A stretch of 64,000 nt of DNA from Cupriavidus necator (GTDB taxonomy: Bacteria; Pseudomonadota; Gammaproteobacteria; Burkholderiales; Burkholderiaceae). The DNA lies in the NCBI RefSeq assembly GCF_013141915.1, contig NZ_SROX01000001.1:930001-994000 (forward strand), written 5' to 3'. The position numbers and the translations under genes are program-made. The notes under the pieces were generated by a model. That model saw nothing but the letters and a program-made list of their open reading frames with translations. It was not told where the DNA came from and did not search any database. Positions 27,375-35,853 of this stretch are shown in pieces. How positions within the stretch are numbered: position 1 is the first letter of the stretch; the number at the start of each line of letters is the position of its first letter.

Positions 27375-27573
27375 GGCGCTGCCTTGCGGTCGGTCTGTGT
27401 CGGTGGCGATCAGTCTTGGCGATCGGTATGTGGCGGCCGCGGCGGATGGCCGATGCCTCGCGATAGCCGCAATGGTCGCGGCGTTCGGCCGGCTGGACAA
27501 TCAGCCTTTCCGAAAGCGCGCCTTCCACGCGGCTTAAGTCGGGTCGGGTGGCGCGCTTCCGGCCTTTTCGCAA

Positions 27574-27626
27574 TCGCCAAAGCCGGCCATTGGCATTGTC
27601 GAATAGCGCAAACACGGCTTTGGCGA
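27574..27626. promoter_or_regulatory. 12-bp inverted repeat between divergent CoA-pathway genes
   Basis: TCGCCAAAGCCG (27574-27585) and CGGCTTTGGCGA (27615-27626) are perfect complements separated by 29 nt, within the 317-nt gap (27375-27691) between the acyl-CoA dehydrogenase and CoA-transferase genes. The second arm ends 65 nt before the CoA-transferase ATG. It may be a pair of regulator sites shared by both promoters or a hairpin in the leader. I see no gene in the gap. Confidence 0.5.
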
Positions 27627-27691
27627 CATGCTTCGGGCTATCCGGCGCATGCCGGCTCACTTCCGGCCGTGTGCCGCCCTAACGTTTCCCC

Positions 27692-29011
27692 GTGGACATG
27701 CACGACCTGGCCTCCCGACTGCAAAGCCTGATCCGCCCCGGCGACCACCTCTGGTGGGGACAAGCCACCGCCGAGCCGCTGACGCTGACGCGCGCGCTGG
27801 TGGCACACCGCCATGCGCTCGCGCAGGGCGGGCGGCTCAGCGTCTTTGTCGGCATCGGGCAGTCGGATACGCTGCAGCCGGAGCAGGCCGACGTCATCGA
27901 TTTCTTCGGCTATGCCGCCAGCGGGCCGCATCGCCGGCTGGCCAGTGCCGGCGTGCTGGACATCGTGCCGAGCCATTATTCGCACCTGCCGGGGCTGATC
28001 CGGCACGGCACGCTGCGCGCCGACGTGGTGCTGGTGCAGGTCTCGCCGCCTGATGAACAAGGGCGCCACAGCCTGGGCCTGGTGCATGAATACCTGCCGG
28101 CGGCGCTCGACCGGGCCCGCGTCATCATTGCCGAAGTGAACCCCGAGGTGCCGTGGACCCATGGCAGCCGTTATCTCACCGCGGAGCAGATCGACCTGCA
28201 GGTTGATGCGCGCTACGGGCCCATCAGCCTGGAACGCGGCGCTCCCGGCCCGGCCGAACAAGCCATTGCGCGCCACATCGCCGGCTGGGTGGAAGACGGC
28301 GCGACCCTGCAGATGGGCATCGGCAACCTGCCCGAGGCAGTGGTGGCAGCGTTGCATGACCGCCGCGACCTGGGGCTGCACAGCGGCGCGGTCGGCGACG
28401 GCATTGCCGCGCTGGCCGAAGCCGGCGTGCTGACCAACGCACGCAAGAGCATCGATACCGGCATCGGCATCGGCGGCATCCTGATGGGCAGCGAACGGCT
28501 GCGGCGCTGGGCCCATCGCAATCCGCAACTGCAGCTGCGCGAGACCGCCTATACCCACCACCCAGAAGTGCTCGCCGGCATCGACCGGCTGACCGCGATC
28601 AATTCCGCCATCGAGGTCGACCTGACCGGCCAGGTCAATGCCGAAGTGGCCGCCGGCGTCTATGTCGGCGCGGTGGGCGGCGCGGTGGACTTCCTGCGCG
28701 GCGCCGCGCGCAGCCGCGGCGGGCTGCCGATCGTGGCACTGCCGGCAACCGCCAGGGGCGCGAGCCGCATCGTCGCGCAATTGTCCGGTCCGGTCAGCAC
28801 GCCCCGCGCCGATGCCGGGCTGATCGTCACCGAGCATGGCGTGGCCGACCTGCGCGGCCAGACCCTGTCGCAGCGCGTGCGCCGCATGCTGGACCTTGCT
28901 GCCCCCGAACACCGTGCGGACCTGGAGCGCCAGGCCCATGCGCTGCTGCGCCAGTGCGGCGCGGCCTTCGTCGCCGTCTCTGCCCTTCCCCGGCAGGCGT
29001 CGACCGACTAA
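27692..29011 (+). CDS. acetyl-CoA hydrolase/transferase family CoA-transferase
   Basis: A 439-residue protein of the class I CoA-transferase group that includes 4-hydroxybutyrate CoA-transferase and succinyl-CoA:acetate transferase. Visible hallmarks are AEVNPEVPWTHG, MGIGNLPEAVVAAL, TGIGIGGILMGS and VTEHGVADLRG. It would activate a carboxylic acid by taking CoA from acetyl-CoA or a similar donor. It is first in a plus-strand operon with a thiolase (37 nt) and an acyl-CoA ligase (67 nt) and diverges from an acyl-CoA dehydrogenase. Having both a transferase and a ligase suggests two ways to activate the substrate. An in-frame GTG two codons upstream is an alternative start. Confidence 0.9.
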   Translation: MDMHDLASRLQSLIRPGDHLWWGQATAEPLTLTRALVAHRHALAQGGRLSVFVGIGQSDTLQPEQADVIDFFGYAASGPHRRLASAGVLDIVPSHYSHLPGLIRHGTLRADVVLVQVSPPDEQGRHSLGLVHEYLPAALDRARVIIAEVNPEVPWTHGSRYLTAEQIDLQVDARYGPISLERGAPGPAEQAIARHIAGWVEDGATLQMGIGNLPEAVVAALHDRRDLGLHSGAVGDGIAALAEAGVLTNARKSIDTGIGIGGILMGSERLRRWAHRNPQLQLRETAYTHHPEVLAGIDRLTAINSAIEVDLTGQVNAEVAAGVYVGAVGGAVDFLRGAARSRGGLPIVALPATARGASRIVAQLSGPVSTPRADAGLIVTEHGVADLRGQTLSQRVRRMLDLAAPEHRADLERQAHALLRQCGAAFVAVSALPRQASTD

Positions 29012-29048
29012 CTTGATGATTTATCCCCCGAATTCCAAGGAGACTTCC

Positions 29049-30257
29049 ATGCGCAGAGCTGCAATCGTCACCCCCCTTCGCACCCCCGTCGGCACCTTCG
29101 GCGGCAGCCTGCGCCCGGTACCGGTCGAAGAACTGGCCGCGACCGCCGTGCGCGCCGTGGTGGAACGCAGCGGCATCGATCCCGCGCGCATCGACGACGT
29201 GGTCTTTGCCCAGTCCTACGCCAACAGCGAAGTGCCGTGCGTGGGCCGCTGGGCCGCGCTGCAGGCTGGCCTGCCGGTGGAAGTGCCGGGCATGCAGCTA
29301 GATCGCCGCTGCGGCGGCGGCCTGCAGGCCATCGTCACCGCATCGATGATGGTGCAGAGCGGCGCCGCCGACGTGGTGATCGCCGGCGGTGTCGAAAGCA
29401 TGAGCAATATCGAGTACTACACCACCGACATGCGCTGGGGCGCCCGTTCCGGCAACGTGCGCTTCTTCGACCGCCTCGACCGCGGCCGCGAACGCTCGCA
29501 GCCGGTGGAACGCTTCGGCAAGATCTCCGGCATGATCGAGACCGCCGAGAACCTGGCGCGCGACTACGGCATCAGCCGCGACGACGCCGACGCCTTTGCC
29601 GTGCGCAGCCACCAGCGCGCCGCCGCGGCCTGGGAGGCCGGGCGCTTCGACGCCGAGATCGTGCCGGTGCAGGTGCCACAGCGCAAGGGCGAGCCGGTGC
29701 CGTTCACGCGTGATGAAGGCTTCCGCCCGCAGACCACGCTCGAGAGCCTGGCCAAGCTGCGCGTGCTGATGCCGAACGGCACCGTCACCGCGGGCAACGC
29801 CAGCCAGCAGAACGATGCATCGGCCGCCTGCCTGATCGTGGCCGAGGACAAGCTCGCCGAACTCGGCCTGACGCCGATGGCCTCGCTGGTGGGCTGGGCG
29901 GCTGCCGGCTGCGAGCCTTCGCACATGGGCATCGGCCCGGTGCCGGCGGTGAAGAAGCTGCTGGCGCGCCTGAACCTGACCCTGGACCAGATGGACCTGG
30001 TCGAGCTGAACGAGGCCTTTGCCTGCCAGGTGCTGGCCGTGCTCAAGGGCTGGGACTGGCAGGACCAGGACGCCATCGAGCAGAAGCTCAACGTGAACGG
30101 CTCGGGCATCTCGCTGGGCCATCCGATCGGCGCTACCGGCGTGCGCATCCTGGCCACGCTGCTGCATGAGCTGCAGCGCCGAGGCGGCCGCTACGGCCTG
30201 GAAACCATGTGCATCGGCGGCGGCCAGGGCATTGCCGCGGTGTTCGAACGCTACTGA
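29049..30257 (+). CDS. thiolase (acetyl-CoA C-acyltransferase)
   Basis: This 402-residue thiolase II family enzyme has all catalytic residues: the acylated cysteine C88 (LDRRCGGGLQ), H358 (SLGHPIGATG) and C388 (MCIGGGQG), plus the NEAFACQ segment. It cleaves a 3-ketoacyl-CoA to acetyl-CoA and a shortened acyl-CoA, or catalyses the reverse. AAGGAGA precedes the ATG at 29049 by 5 nt and fixes the start; the open frame extends upstream into the CoA-transferase gene in another frame. No hydratase or 3-hydroxyacyl-CoA dehydrogenase gene is here, so the middle steps of the pathway must be encoded elsewhere. Confidence 0.95.
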   Translation: MRRAAIVTPLRTPVGTFGGSLRPVPVEELAATAVRAVVERSGIDPARIDDVVFAQSYANSEVPCVGRWAALQAGLPVEVPGMQLDRRCGGGLQAIVTASMMVQSGAADVVIAGGVESMSNIEYYTTDMRWGARSGNVRFFDRLDRGRERSQPVERFGKISGMIETAENLARDYGISRDDADAFAVRSHQRAAAAWEAGRFDAEIVPVQVPQRKGEPVPFTRDEGFRPQTTLESLAKLRVLMPNGTVTAGNASQQNDASAACLIVAEDKLAELGLTPMASLVGWAAAGCEPSHMGIGPVPAVKKLLARLNLTLDQMDLVELNEAFACQVLAVLKGWDWQDQDAIEQKLNVNGSGISLGHPIGATGVRILATLLHELQRRGGRYGLETMCIGGGQGIAAVFERY

Positions 30258-30324
30258 GCCCGCTTCGGCGGCGTGCGGCCCGGCCCGTTCCTGCCGCACG
30301 CCCGCCGGACGGTCCGCCCTTTAT

Positions 30325-31872
30325 ATGGATTCCCGCAAGATGCCACCGGACCGCGACCCCCAAGCCAGAATCAGCGATATCCCGCGCCACTGGGCCGAGC
30401 ACAGCCCCGGCCATGTCGCCGTCTTCGAAGAAGACCGGACCACCACCTACGCGCAACTGTGGGCCGGCATCGGGGACGCGCAGCGCTATCTGCAGTCGCA
30501 GGGCGTGGGCACCGGCGACCGGGTGCTGGTGGTGGCCGAGAACTGCCTGGCCGTGATCACGCTGGTATTCGCGTTGTCTGAGCTGGGCGCATGGCCGGTG
30601 GTCGTCAACGCGCGCTTGTCCGAGCGCGAAATCGAAGTGATCCGCGCCCACTGCCAGCCGCGGCTGATGTTGTTCACCCACGCCGCGTCGCCGGATGCGC
30701 TGCGCCACGGCGTGCATTACCGGGCCAGGGAGATTGCCCCACCTGGCCTGGGCCCGCTGATGGCCGGCGCCACCGACGGGACCGCCGCGCGCGAGCCCGA
30801 AGCGCTGGCGCGCGACGTGGCCGCGCTGATCTACACGTCGGGCACCACGGGACAGCCCAAGGGGGTGATGGTCACCCATCGCGGCCTGCTGCACTTCGCC
30901 GATGTCACCGTGGCGTCGCGCCGCATGCGGGCCGACGATTGCGCCTACGCGGTGATGCCGATGTCGCATGTGTTCGGGCTGGGCACGCTGCTGGTCTCTA
31001 CCCTGCACGCCGGCGCCAGCCTGTACCTGTGCGCGCGCTTCAATGCGGCGGACCTGACCGCCGCCATCCGGGACGGCGCGATCACGCTGCTGCAGGGCGT
31101 GCCGACCATGTTCAGCCGCATCCTGGCCCATCTGCGGGCCACCGGCGCGGCCTTGCAGCCGTCGCCGCGCCTGCGCTATCTCTACACCGGCGGGGGGCCG
31201 CTCGACCCGACGCTCAAGCAGGATGTCGAAGCGGCGTTCGGCCAGCCGCTGCACCATGGGTACGGCATGACCGAGTACGCGGGGTCGATGTTCGTGACAC
31301 GCATGGACCACCCGCGCACCGATTGCGCCGCGGGCGAGATCGTCACGGGCGCTGAGCTGCAGGTGGTGGGCGCTGACGGCAAGCCGTTGCCAACGGGGCA
31401 AACTGGCGAGCTCTGGATCCGCGGGCCGGGTGTGATGCGCGGCTACTACCGCGCGCCGGCACTGACCGCCGACGCGCTGCGGCCGGGTGGGTGGCTGAAC
31501 ACCGGCGATATCGGGCGGCTCGATGCCGACGGCGCCTTGTTTATCGTCGGCCGCACCAAGGACCTGATCATCCGCTCGGGCTTCACCGTCTATCCGATCG
31601 AAGTCGAATCGGTACTCAACACCCACCCGTCGGTACGGGTGTCGGCCGTGATCGGCCAGCCCGCCGAGGACGGCAATGAGGAAGTGATCGCCTTCGTCGA
31701 GCTCCGGCAAGGCGAGCGTTTCGACGCGCCGGCGTTGCATGACTACCTGGTCGAACGCCTGTCGCCCTACAAGCGCCCGGAGCGGATCGTGCGCGTGGCG
31801 GCCATGCCGGCCACGGCCAGCGGCAAGCTGCTGAAGCACCAGCTGCGGCAGCTGATGGCAGGCCAGGCGTAG
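30325..31872 (+). CDS. AMP-forming acyl-CoA ligase
   Basis: The 515-residue enzyme belongs to the ANL superfamily. It contains the P-loop YTSGTTGQPKGVM (about residue 172), the YGMTEYAGS adenylate motif, the hinge aspartate in NTGDIGRLDADG and the C-terminal catalytic lysine in ASGKLLKHQL. It activates a carboxylate as acyl-AMP and then acyl-CoA. The chain or ring specificity cannot be read, and the sequence resembles generic long-chain/aromatic ligases. Start: ATG 30325 (MDSRKMPP), with ATG 30340 as alternative; neither has a strong ribosome binding site. It ends the operon and converges with a LysR gene five bases away. Confidence 0.92.
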   Translation: MDSRKMPPDRDPQARISDIPRHWAEHSPGHVAVFEEDRTTTYAQLWAGIGDAQRYLQSQGVGTGDRVLVVAENCLAVITLVFALSELGAWPVVVNARLSEREIEVIRAHCQPRLMLFTHAASPDALRHGVHYRAREIAPPGLGPLMAGATDGTAAREPEALARDVAALIYTSGTTGQPKGVMVTHRGLLHFADVTVASRRMRADDCAYAVMPMSHVFGLGTLLVSTLHAGASLYLCARFNAADLTAAIRDGAITLLQGVPTMFSRILAHLRATGAALQPSPRLRYLYTGGGPLDPTLKQDVEAAFGQPLHHGYGMTEYAGSMFVTRMDHPRTDCAAGEIVTGAELQVVGADGKPLPTGQTGELWIRGPGVMRGYYRAPALTADALRPGGWLNTGDIGRLDADGALFIVGRTKDLIIRSGFTVYPIEVESVLNTHPSVRVSAVIGQPAEDGNEEVIAFVELRQGERFDAPALHDYLVERLSPYKRPERIVRVAAMPATASGKLLKHQLRQLMAGQA

Positions 31873-31877
31873 CCAGT

Positions 31878-32780
31878 TCAGTCCTGGCGCCCCTGGCCGT
31901 CTTCCACCAGCAGGTCCACCAGCTTGCGCGCGAACAGCGGCAACGCGTCGAGGTCGGCCACGCAGATCTGCAGCTGGCGCTCGGCCCAGTCATCATCGAG
32001 CTGGACGATGCGCAGCGCCATGGCCCTGGCATGGCGCTGCGCGGTGGTCTCCGGCAACACCCCGACGCCCACGTTGGCCTCGATCATGCGGCAGGCGGTC
32101 TCGAAATTGCTGACCTGCACGCGCCAGCGCAGGCTGCGCTGCAAGTCCGCCGCGGCCCGCTTCAGGAAGTTGTGGATGGCGCTGTCTTCAGGCAGGCCGA
32201 TGAAGTCGTAGTCCAGCGTATCGATGAAATCCACGCGCCCGCGCTCGGCCAGCGGGTGGCTCAGCGCAGTGGCCAGCACCAGCCGGTCGCGCCGGTAGGG
32301 CATGACTTGCAGCCCCTCGGTGCGCACGTTGCCGGCGATGATGCCGATGTCGACGATGCCCTCCTGCACCGCGCGCACGATATCCGGGCTGAGCCGTTCG
32401 TGCATGTCGATGGTCACGTCCGGATGGCTGACCAGATAGCTGCGCAGCACCGCCGGCAGGAATTCGCTCATTGCGGTGGTATTGGCGAACACGCGCACAT
32501 GGCCTTTGACGCCGGCCGCGTATTCCTGCAGGTCGCCGCTCAGCTGCTCCAGCTGGCGCAGCACGCGGCGCGCGTGGGCCAGCAGGGTCTCGCCCGCCCC
32601 GGTCACCTTCACGCCCTGGCTGCTGCGGCTCAGCAGCTTGACCCCGACGTGTTCCTCCAGGTTCTTGATGCGGGTGCTGGCCGCGGCCAGCGACAGGTGG
32701 GAACGCTGCGCACCGCCGGTCAGGCTCTGGGCCTCCGCGATATGCGTGAACAGTTTCAGGTCGACCAGATCAAAGCGCAT
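31878..32780 (-). CDS. LysR-family transcriptional regulator
   Basis: A 300-residue LysR protein with an N-terminal winged HTH (about 1-60, LFTHIAEAQSLTGGAQRSHLSLAAASTRIKNLEEHVG) and a periplasmic-binding-like effector domain (about 90-295). It is the last of three regulator genes in a row on the minus strand (LysR, AraC, LysR), 75 nt after the AraC-type gene, and converges with the acyl-CoA ligase gene. It could regulate the neighbouring acyl-CoA operon, but no divergent target promoter exists to support that. Confidence 0.92.
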   Translation of the reverse strand: MRFDLVDLKLFTHIAEAQSLTGGAQRSHLSLAAASTRIKNLEEHVGVKLLSRSSQGVKVTGAGETLLAHARRVLRQLEQLSGDLQEYAAGVKGHVRVFANTTAMSEFLPAVLRSYLVSHPDVTIDMHERLSPDIVRAVQEGIVDIGIIAGNVRTEGLQVMPYRRDRLVLATALSHPLAERGRVDFIDTLDYDFIGLPEDSAIHNFLKRAAADLQRSLRWRVQVSNFETACRMIEANVGVGVLPETTAQRHARAMALRIVQLDDDWAERQLQICVADLDALPLFARKLVDLLVEDGQGRQD

Positions 32781-32855
32781 GACATCCTTCCCGGGCGTAA
32801 CACCGGATTATCTCGCAAACCGCGGCGCTGCACCCCCGCGGCCCGCGCCGCGGGG

Positions 32856-33452
32856 TCACGCCACCGAGCGCTGCCGCGGCACGGCGTGCCCGGCGGACAG
32901 CCGCCGCGCGGCTTCCAGCGAAACGCCGAAGCGGTCATAGAATGCGCTGTCCAAATCACCGTTGGCGGGCCACCCGACCCGCCGCCTGGCCTCGCCAGGG
33001 GCCGCGTCGCCGGCCATGACGTCGAACAGCAGGCGCATCAGCCGTTGCGTGCGGCAAAGGTCGGTCAGCGCGGTCCCCTGGGCGAACAACGCACGCCGCA
33101 GTTGCGCCGCCGACATGCCGAGCCGCTCGGCGATAAAGGCCGCGTTCCAGGCGTACTGCGGCTGCAGGAAAACCCGCTTGGCAATGCGGTGATGCAGGCA
33201 TTCCGACGGTTGTGCCGGGCTCAGCCCCAGCATCTCGAGCGTGCATGCCGCGGGCCTGGCGCTACTGCCTTCCAGGTGCAGCGCAAAGGCTTCGAACGGG
33301 TCAAGGATGGCCTGCTGGCCGGGCAGCAGCACCCGCTCGTAGCCGCGCCGCCTGACCACCACCCTGCCGCGCTCGGCGCCGACCGACAGCGGGAACGCCA
33401 GCAACAGCTGCTGCAGGCTGGCGTGCATGGAAGACTGCAGATGGACGTGCAT
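32856..33452 (-). CDS. short AraC-family regulator
   Basis: This 198-residue protein ends in an AraC-type double HTH (about 110-190). The first helix-turn-helix is clear (AAFIAERLGMSAAQLRRALFAQG); the second is weaker (FYDRFGVSLEAARR). The N-terminal part (1-100) is a short beta-rich region resembling an AraC cupin. At under 200 residues it is much shorter than most AraC proteins (about 280-300), so the sensing domain is reduced. It lies between two LysR genes on the same strand, 127 nt after the upstream one. No target is evident. Confidence 0.75.
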   Translation of the reverse strand: MHVHLQSSMHASLQQLLLAFPLSVGAERGRVVVRRRGYERVLLPGQQAILDPFEAFALHLEGSSARPAACTLEMLGLSPAQPSECLHHRIAKRVFLQPQYAWNAAFIAERLGMSAAQLRRALFAQGTALTDLCRTQRLMRLLFDVMAGDAAPGEARRRVGWPANGDLDSAFYDRFGVSLEAARRLSAGHAVPRQRSVA

Positions 33453-33579
33453 GGCGGATAGGGGGATATGACGGATCTCGGGCCGGACGGCATCAACAGA
33501 TATGATCGCCGCAATCCGCGCTGGCCGCCTCTGCCATTCCCGAATGCTCCGTTCGCCGCCGCCGCATGCCAGTGCGACT

Positions 33580-34488
33580 TCACGCCGCCGGAAACGCCTT
33601 GACCAGGTGCCGCAGCAGGCCGTCCGCGACCGGCGACAAATGCCGGCCGGCGCGCGTCAGGATATGGATGCGGCTGTTGTTCAGGATGGGATTGGCCATG
33701 GGCAGCGACACCAGTTGCCGCAGTTGCGGTTCCTTCAGCGGCACCGAACGGGCCGTCAGGATGTAGCCCAGCCCCATCGCCGCGTATTCCCACAGCACCT
33801 TGAACGAGTTGGTCACCAGCATCGGCTTGAGCGTGATGTGCTCGTCCAGCTCCGCCGCCTGCACATGCTTGCGCACGCCGAACGAACCGGACAGGAACGC
33901 GCCCTGGTGCTGCGCCAGGTCCGACAGCGTCAGCGCGCGACGGCGCCGCGCCAGCGGATGGTCCTTGTGCACGTGCGCGCGGATCGGCGACAGGCGCGAG
34001 TAATGCGAGTGCAGCCGCGCATCGTCGGGCGGCTGGAACACGAAGCCGATATGGGCCAGGTCCTCTAGCAGCAGGCGCACGGTCTCGTCGGTGCCCGCCA
34101 CCTGGATGCTGCAGGTGACGTCGGGGTGCTTGCGCAGGAAGCCCTGCAGCACGGGTTCCAGCACCAGGTCGACAAAGCCTTCGCCGAAGGACAGCTCGAC
34201 GTGGCCGCGCTGGGCGTTCTTCAGGTTGTTGACCTCGGCCAGGAAGGTGTCGTTCAGGTCCTGCTGGCGCCGCGCAAACAGCGCCAGCAGCCGTCCCGCG
34301 TCGGTGGCCACCACGCCGCGCCCGCGCCGTTCAAGCAGGGTCAGGCCGGTGTCCTGCTCCAGCTTGGCCACGGCACGGCTGACCACCGAGGGGTCCAGCT
34401 CCAGCACGTCGGCGGCGCCGCGCACCGAGCCCGTTTCGATGATCTGCAGCAGGCACAGTGCCCGCTTGCGGTCCAGCACGTCTTCCAT
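33580..34488 (-). CDS. LysR-family regulator of the M20/Bug operon
   Basis: A 302-residue LysR protein with an N-terminal HTH (about 5-65, LQIIETGSVRGAADVLELDPSVVSRAVAKLE) and a substrate-binding effector domain (about 92-295). The start (ATG 34488, MEDVLD) is preceded at 5 nt by GGAGACCGAG; the frame stays open for 2 kb upstream but that part is antisense to the M20 and Bug genes. It diverges from the amidohydrolase gene across a 159-nt gap that holds a textbook LysR dyad (34549-34571). It therefore probably activates that operon and represses itself. Confidence 0.93.
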   Translation of the reverse strand: MEDVLDRKRALCLLQIIETGSVRGAADVLELDPSVVSRAVAKLEQDTGLTLLERRGRGVVATDAGRLLALFARRQQDLNDTFLAEVNNLKNAQRGHVELSFGEGFVDLVLEPVLQGFLRKHPDVTCSIQVAGTDETVRLLLEDLAHIGFVFQPPDDARLHSHYSRLSPIRAHVHKDHPLARRRRALTLSDLAQHQGAFLSGSFGVRKHVQAAELDEHITLKPMLVTNSFKVLWEYAAMGLGYILTARSVPLKEPQLRQLVSLPMANPILNNSRIHILTRAGRHLSPVADGLLRHLVKAFPAA

Positions 34489-34548
34489 GTCTCGGTCTCC
34501 TGCGGCGGCGGTTGAGCGGCGCCTGAAGGAAGCGCCACGCGTTCTTTT

Positions 34549-34586
34549 ATCGTTGCATTTTATACAACGATTTACCGCTATCGTTG
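34549..34586. promoter_or_regulatory. LysR-type operator between lysR and the M20 gene
   Basis: ATCGTTG (34549-34555) and CAACGAT (34565-34571) form a perfect 7-9-7 dyad with the T-n11-A geometry of LysR sites. A third half-site, ATCGTTG, follows at 34580-34586. This arrangement of a primary recognition dyad and an activation half-site is typical of LysR targets. The dyad lies 61 nt before lysR and 77 nt before the M20 gene. Confidence 0.8.
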
Positions 34587-34647
34587 TCATGGTTTCGGCG
34601 CGCGCCTGCAGCGAGAATGCGGTGAACCACCACCTTCCCATGCCCCC

Positions 34648-35829
34648 ATGACCCCCATGCTCCCCGCCGACCTGCAGCGATCCATCCGGACTCTCGCGCC
34701 GGAGTTCGTCGCGATCCGTCGCAGAATCCACGCGCATCCCGAACTGGCCTTCGAAGAGCGCCAGACCAGCGATCTCGTCGCCGAGCAGCTGGCGGCATGG
34801 GGCTACGCGGTGCATCGCGGCCTGGGCACCACCGGCGTGGTGGGCACGCTGCGCAAGGGCCAAGGCGGCAAGGCGCTGGGCATCCGCGCCGACATGGATG
34901 CGCTGCCGATCCAGGAACAGACCGGCCTGGACTATGCCAGCACCATTGCGGGCAAGATGCATGCGTGCGGCCATGACGGGCACACCGCGATCCTGCTGTG
35001 CGCGGCACGCTACCTGGCCGAGTCGGCCGACTTCAACGGCACGCTGAACCTGATCTTCCAGCCCGCCGAAGAGAACGAAGGCGGCGCGCTGCGCATGCTG
35101 GAAGACGGCTTGTTCGAGCGCTTTCCGTGCGACGAGGTCTACGCCCTGCACAACTCGCCGGGGCTGCCGGTGGGACAGATCGGCGTCATCGCCGGCCCCG
35201 CGATGGCCTCGTTCGACCGCGCCACGGTCACGCTGCGCGGGCGCGGCGCCCACGGCGCCATGCCGCACCACGGCATCGACGTGATGCAGGGCGCCGCCAG
35301 CATGGTGCTTGGGCTGCAATCCATCGTCAGCCGCGAGATCGACGCGCTCAAGTCGGCGGTCATCACCGTCGGCGCCCTGCAGGCCGGCACCACCTACAAC
35401 GTGGTCCCCGACACGGCCACGATCAAGATCGGCGTGCGCACGCTCGACCCGCGCGTGCGCACCCTGGTCGAGGAGCGCATCCAGGCCTTCGTCGCCGCGC
35501 AGGCGCAGAGCTTCCGTTTGCAATCCGAGGTGGTCTACGAGCGCAAATACCCGGTGCTGGTCAACCACGCCGCGCAGACTGAATTCGCGCGCCAGGCCGC
35601 GATCCGGCTGGTGGGCGCCGACAACGTGGTCGAGCGCCCGCCGGTGATGGGCAGCGAGGACTTCGCCTACCTGCTGGAGCAGCGGCCAGGCGCCTATATC
35701 CGGCTCGGCAACGGCCTGGGCGAAGACGGCGGCTGCATGGTGCACAACCCGCTGTACGACTTCAACGACAAGGCCCTGCCGGTCGGCGCCGCGTTGTGGG
35801 CGCACCTGGCGCAAAGCTATCTGGTTTAA
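34648..35829 (+). CDS. M20-family amidohydrolase (hippurate hydrolase-like)
   Basis: A 393-residue metal-dependent amidohydrolase of the M20D group. The metal site is visible: GIRADMDALP, MHACGHDGHTA (Cys/His pair) and PAEENEGGA (catalytic and metal-binding glutamates), followed by the dimerisation domain (about 185-295, RGRGAHGAMPHHGIDV). Such enzymes hydrolyse N-acyl amino acids, hippurate, or indole-acetyl and similar conjugates in the cytoplasm. It is followed 24 nt later by a Bug binding protein and is divergent from a LysR gene. The group probably imports and cleaves one amide-linked compound; its identity is unknown. Confidence 0.94.
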   Translation: MTPMLPADLQRSIRTLAPEFVAIRRRIHAHPELAFEERQTSDLVAEQLAAWGYAVHRGLGTTGVVGTLRKGQGGKALGIRADMDALPIQEQTGLDYASTIAGKMHACGHDGHTAILLCAARYLAESADFNGTLNLIFQPAEENEGGALRMLEDGLFERFPCDEVYALHNSPGLPVGQIGVIAGPAMASFDRATVTLRGRGAHGAMPHHGIDVMQGAASMVLGLQSIVSREIDALKSAVITVGALQAGTTYNVVPDTATIKIGVRTLDPRVRTLVEERIQAFVAAQAQSFRLQSEVVYERKYPVLVNHAAQTEFARQAAIRLVGADNVVERPPVMGSEDFAYLLEQRPGAYIRLGNGLGEDGGCMVHNPLYDFNDKALPVGAALWAHLAQSYLV

Positions 35830-35853
35830 GACAAGAATCGAGGAGACATCGCC

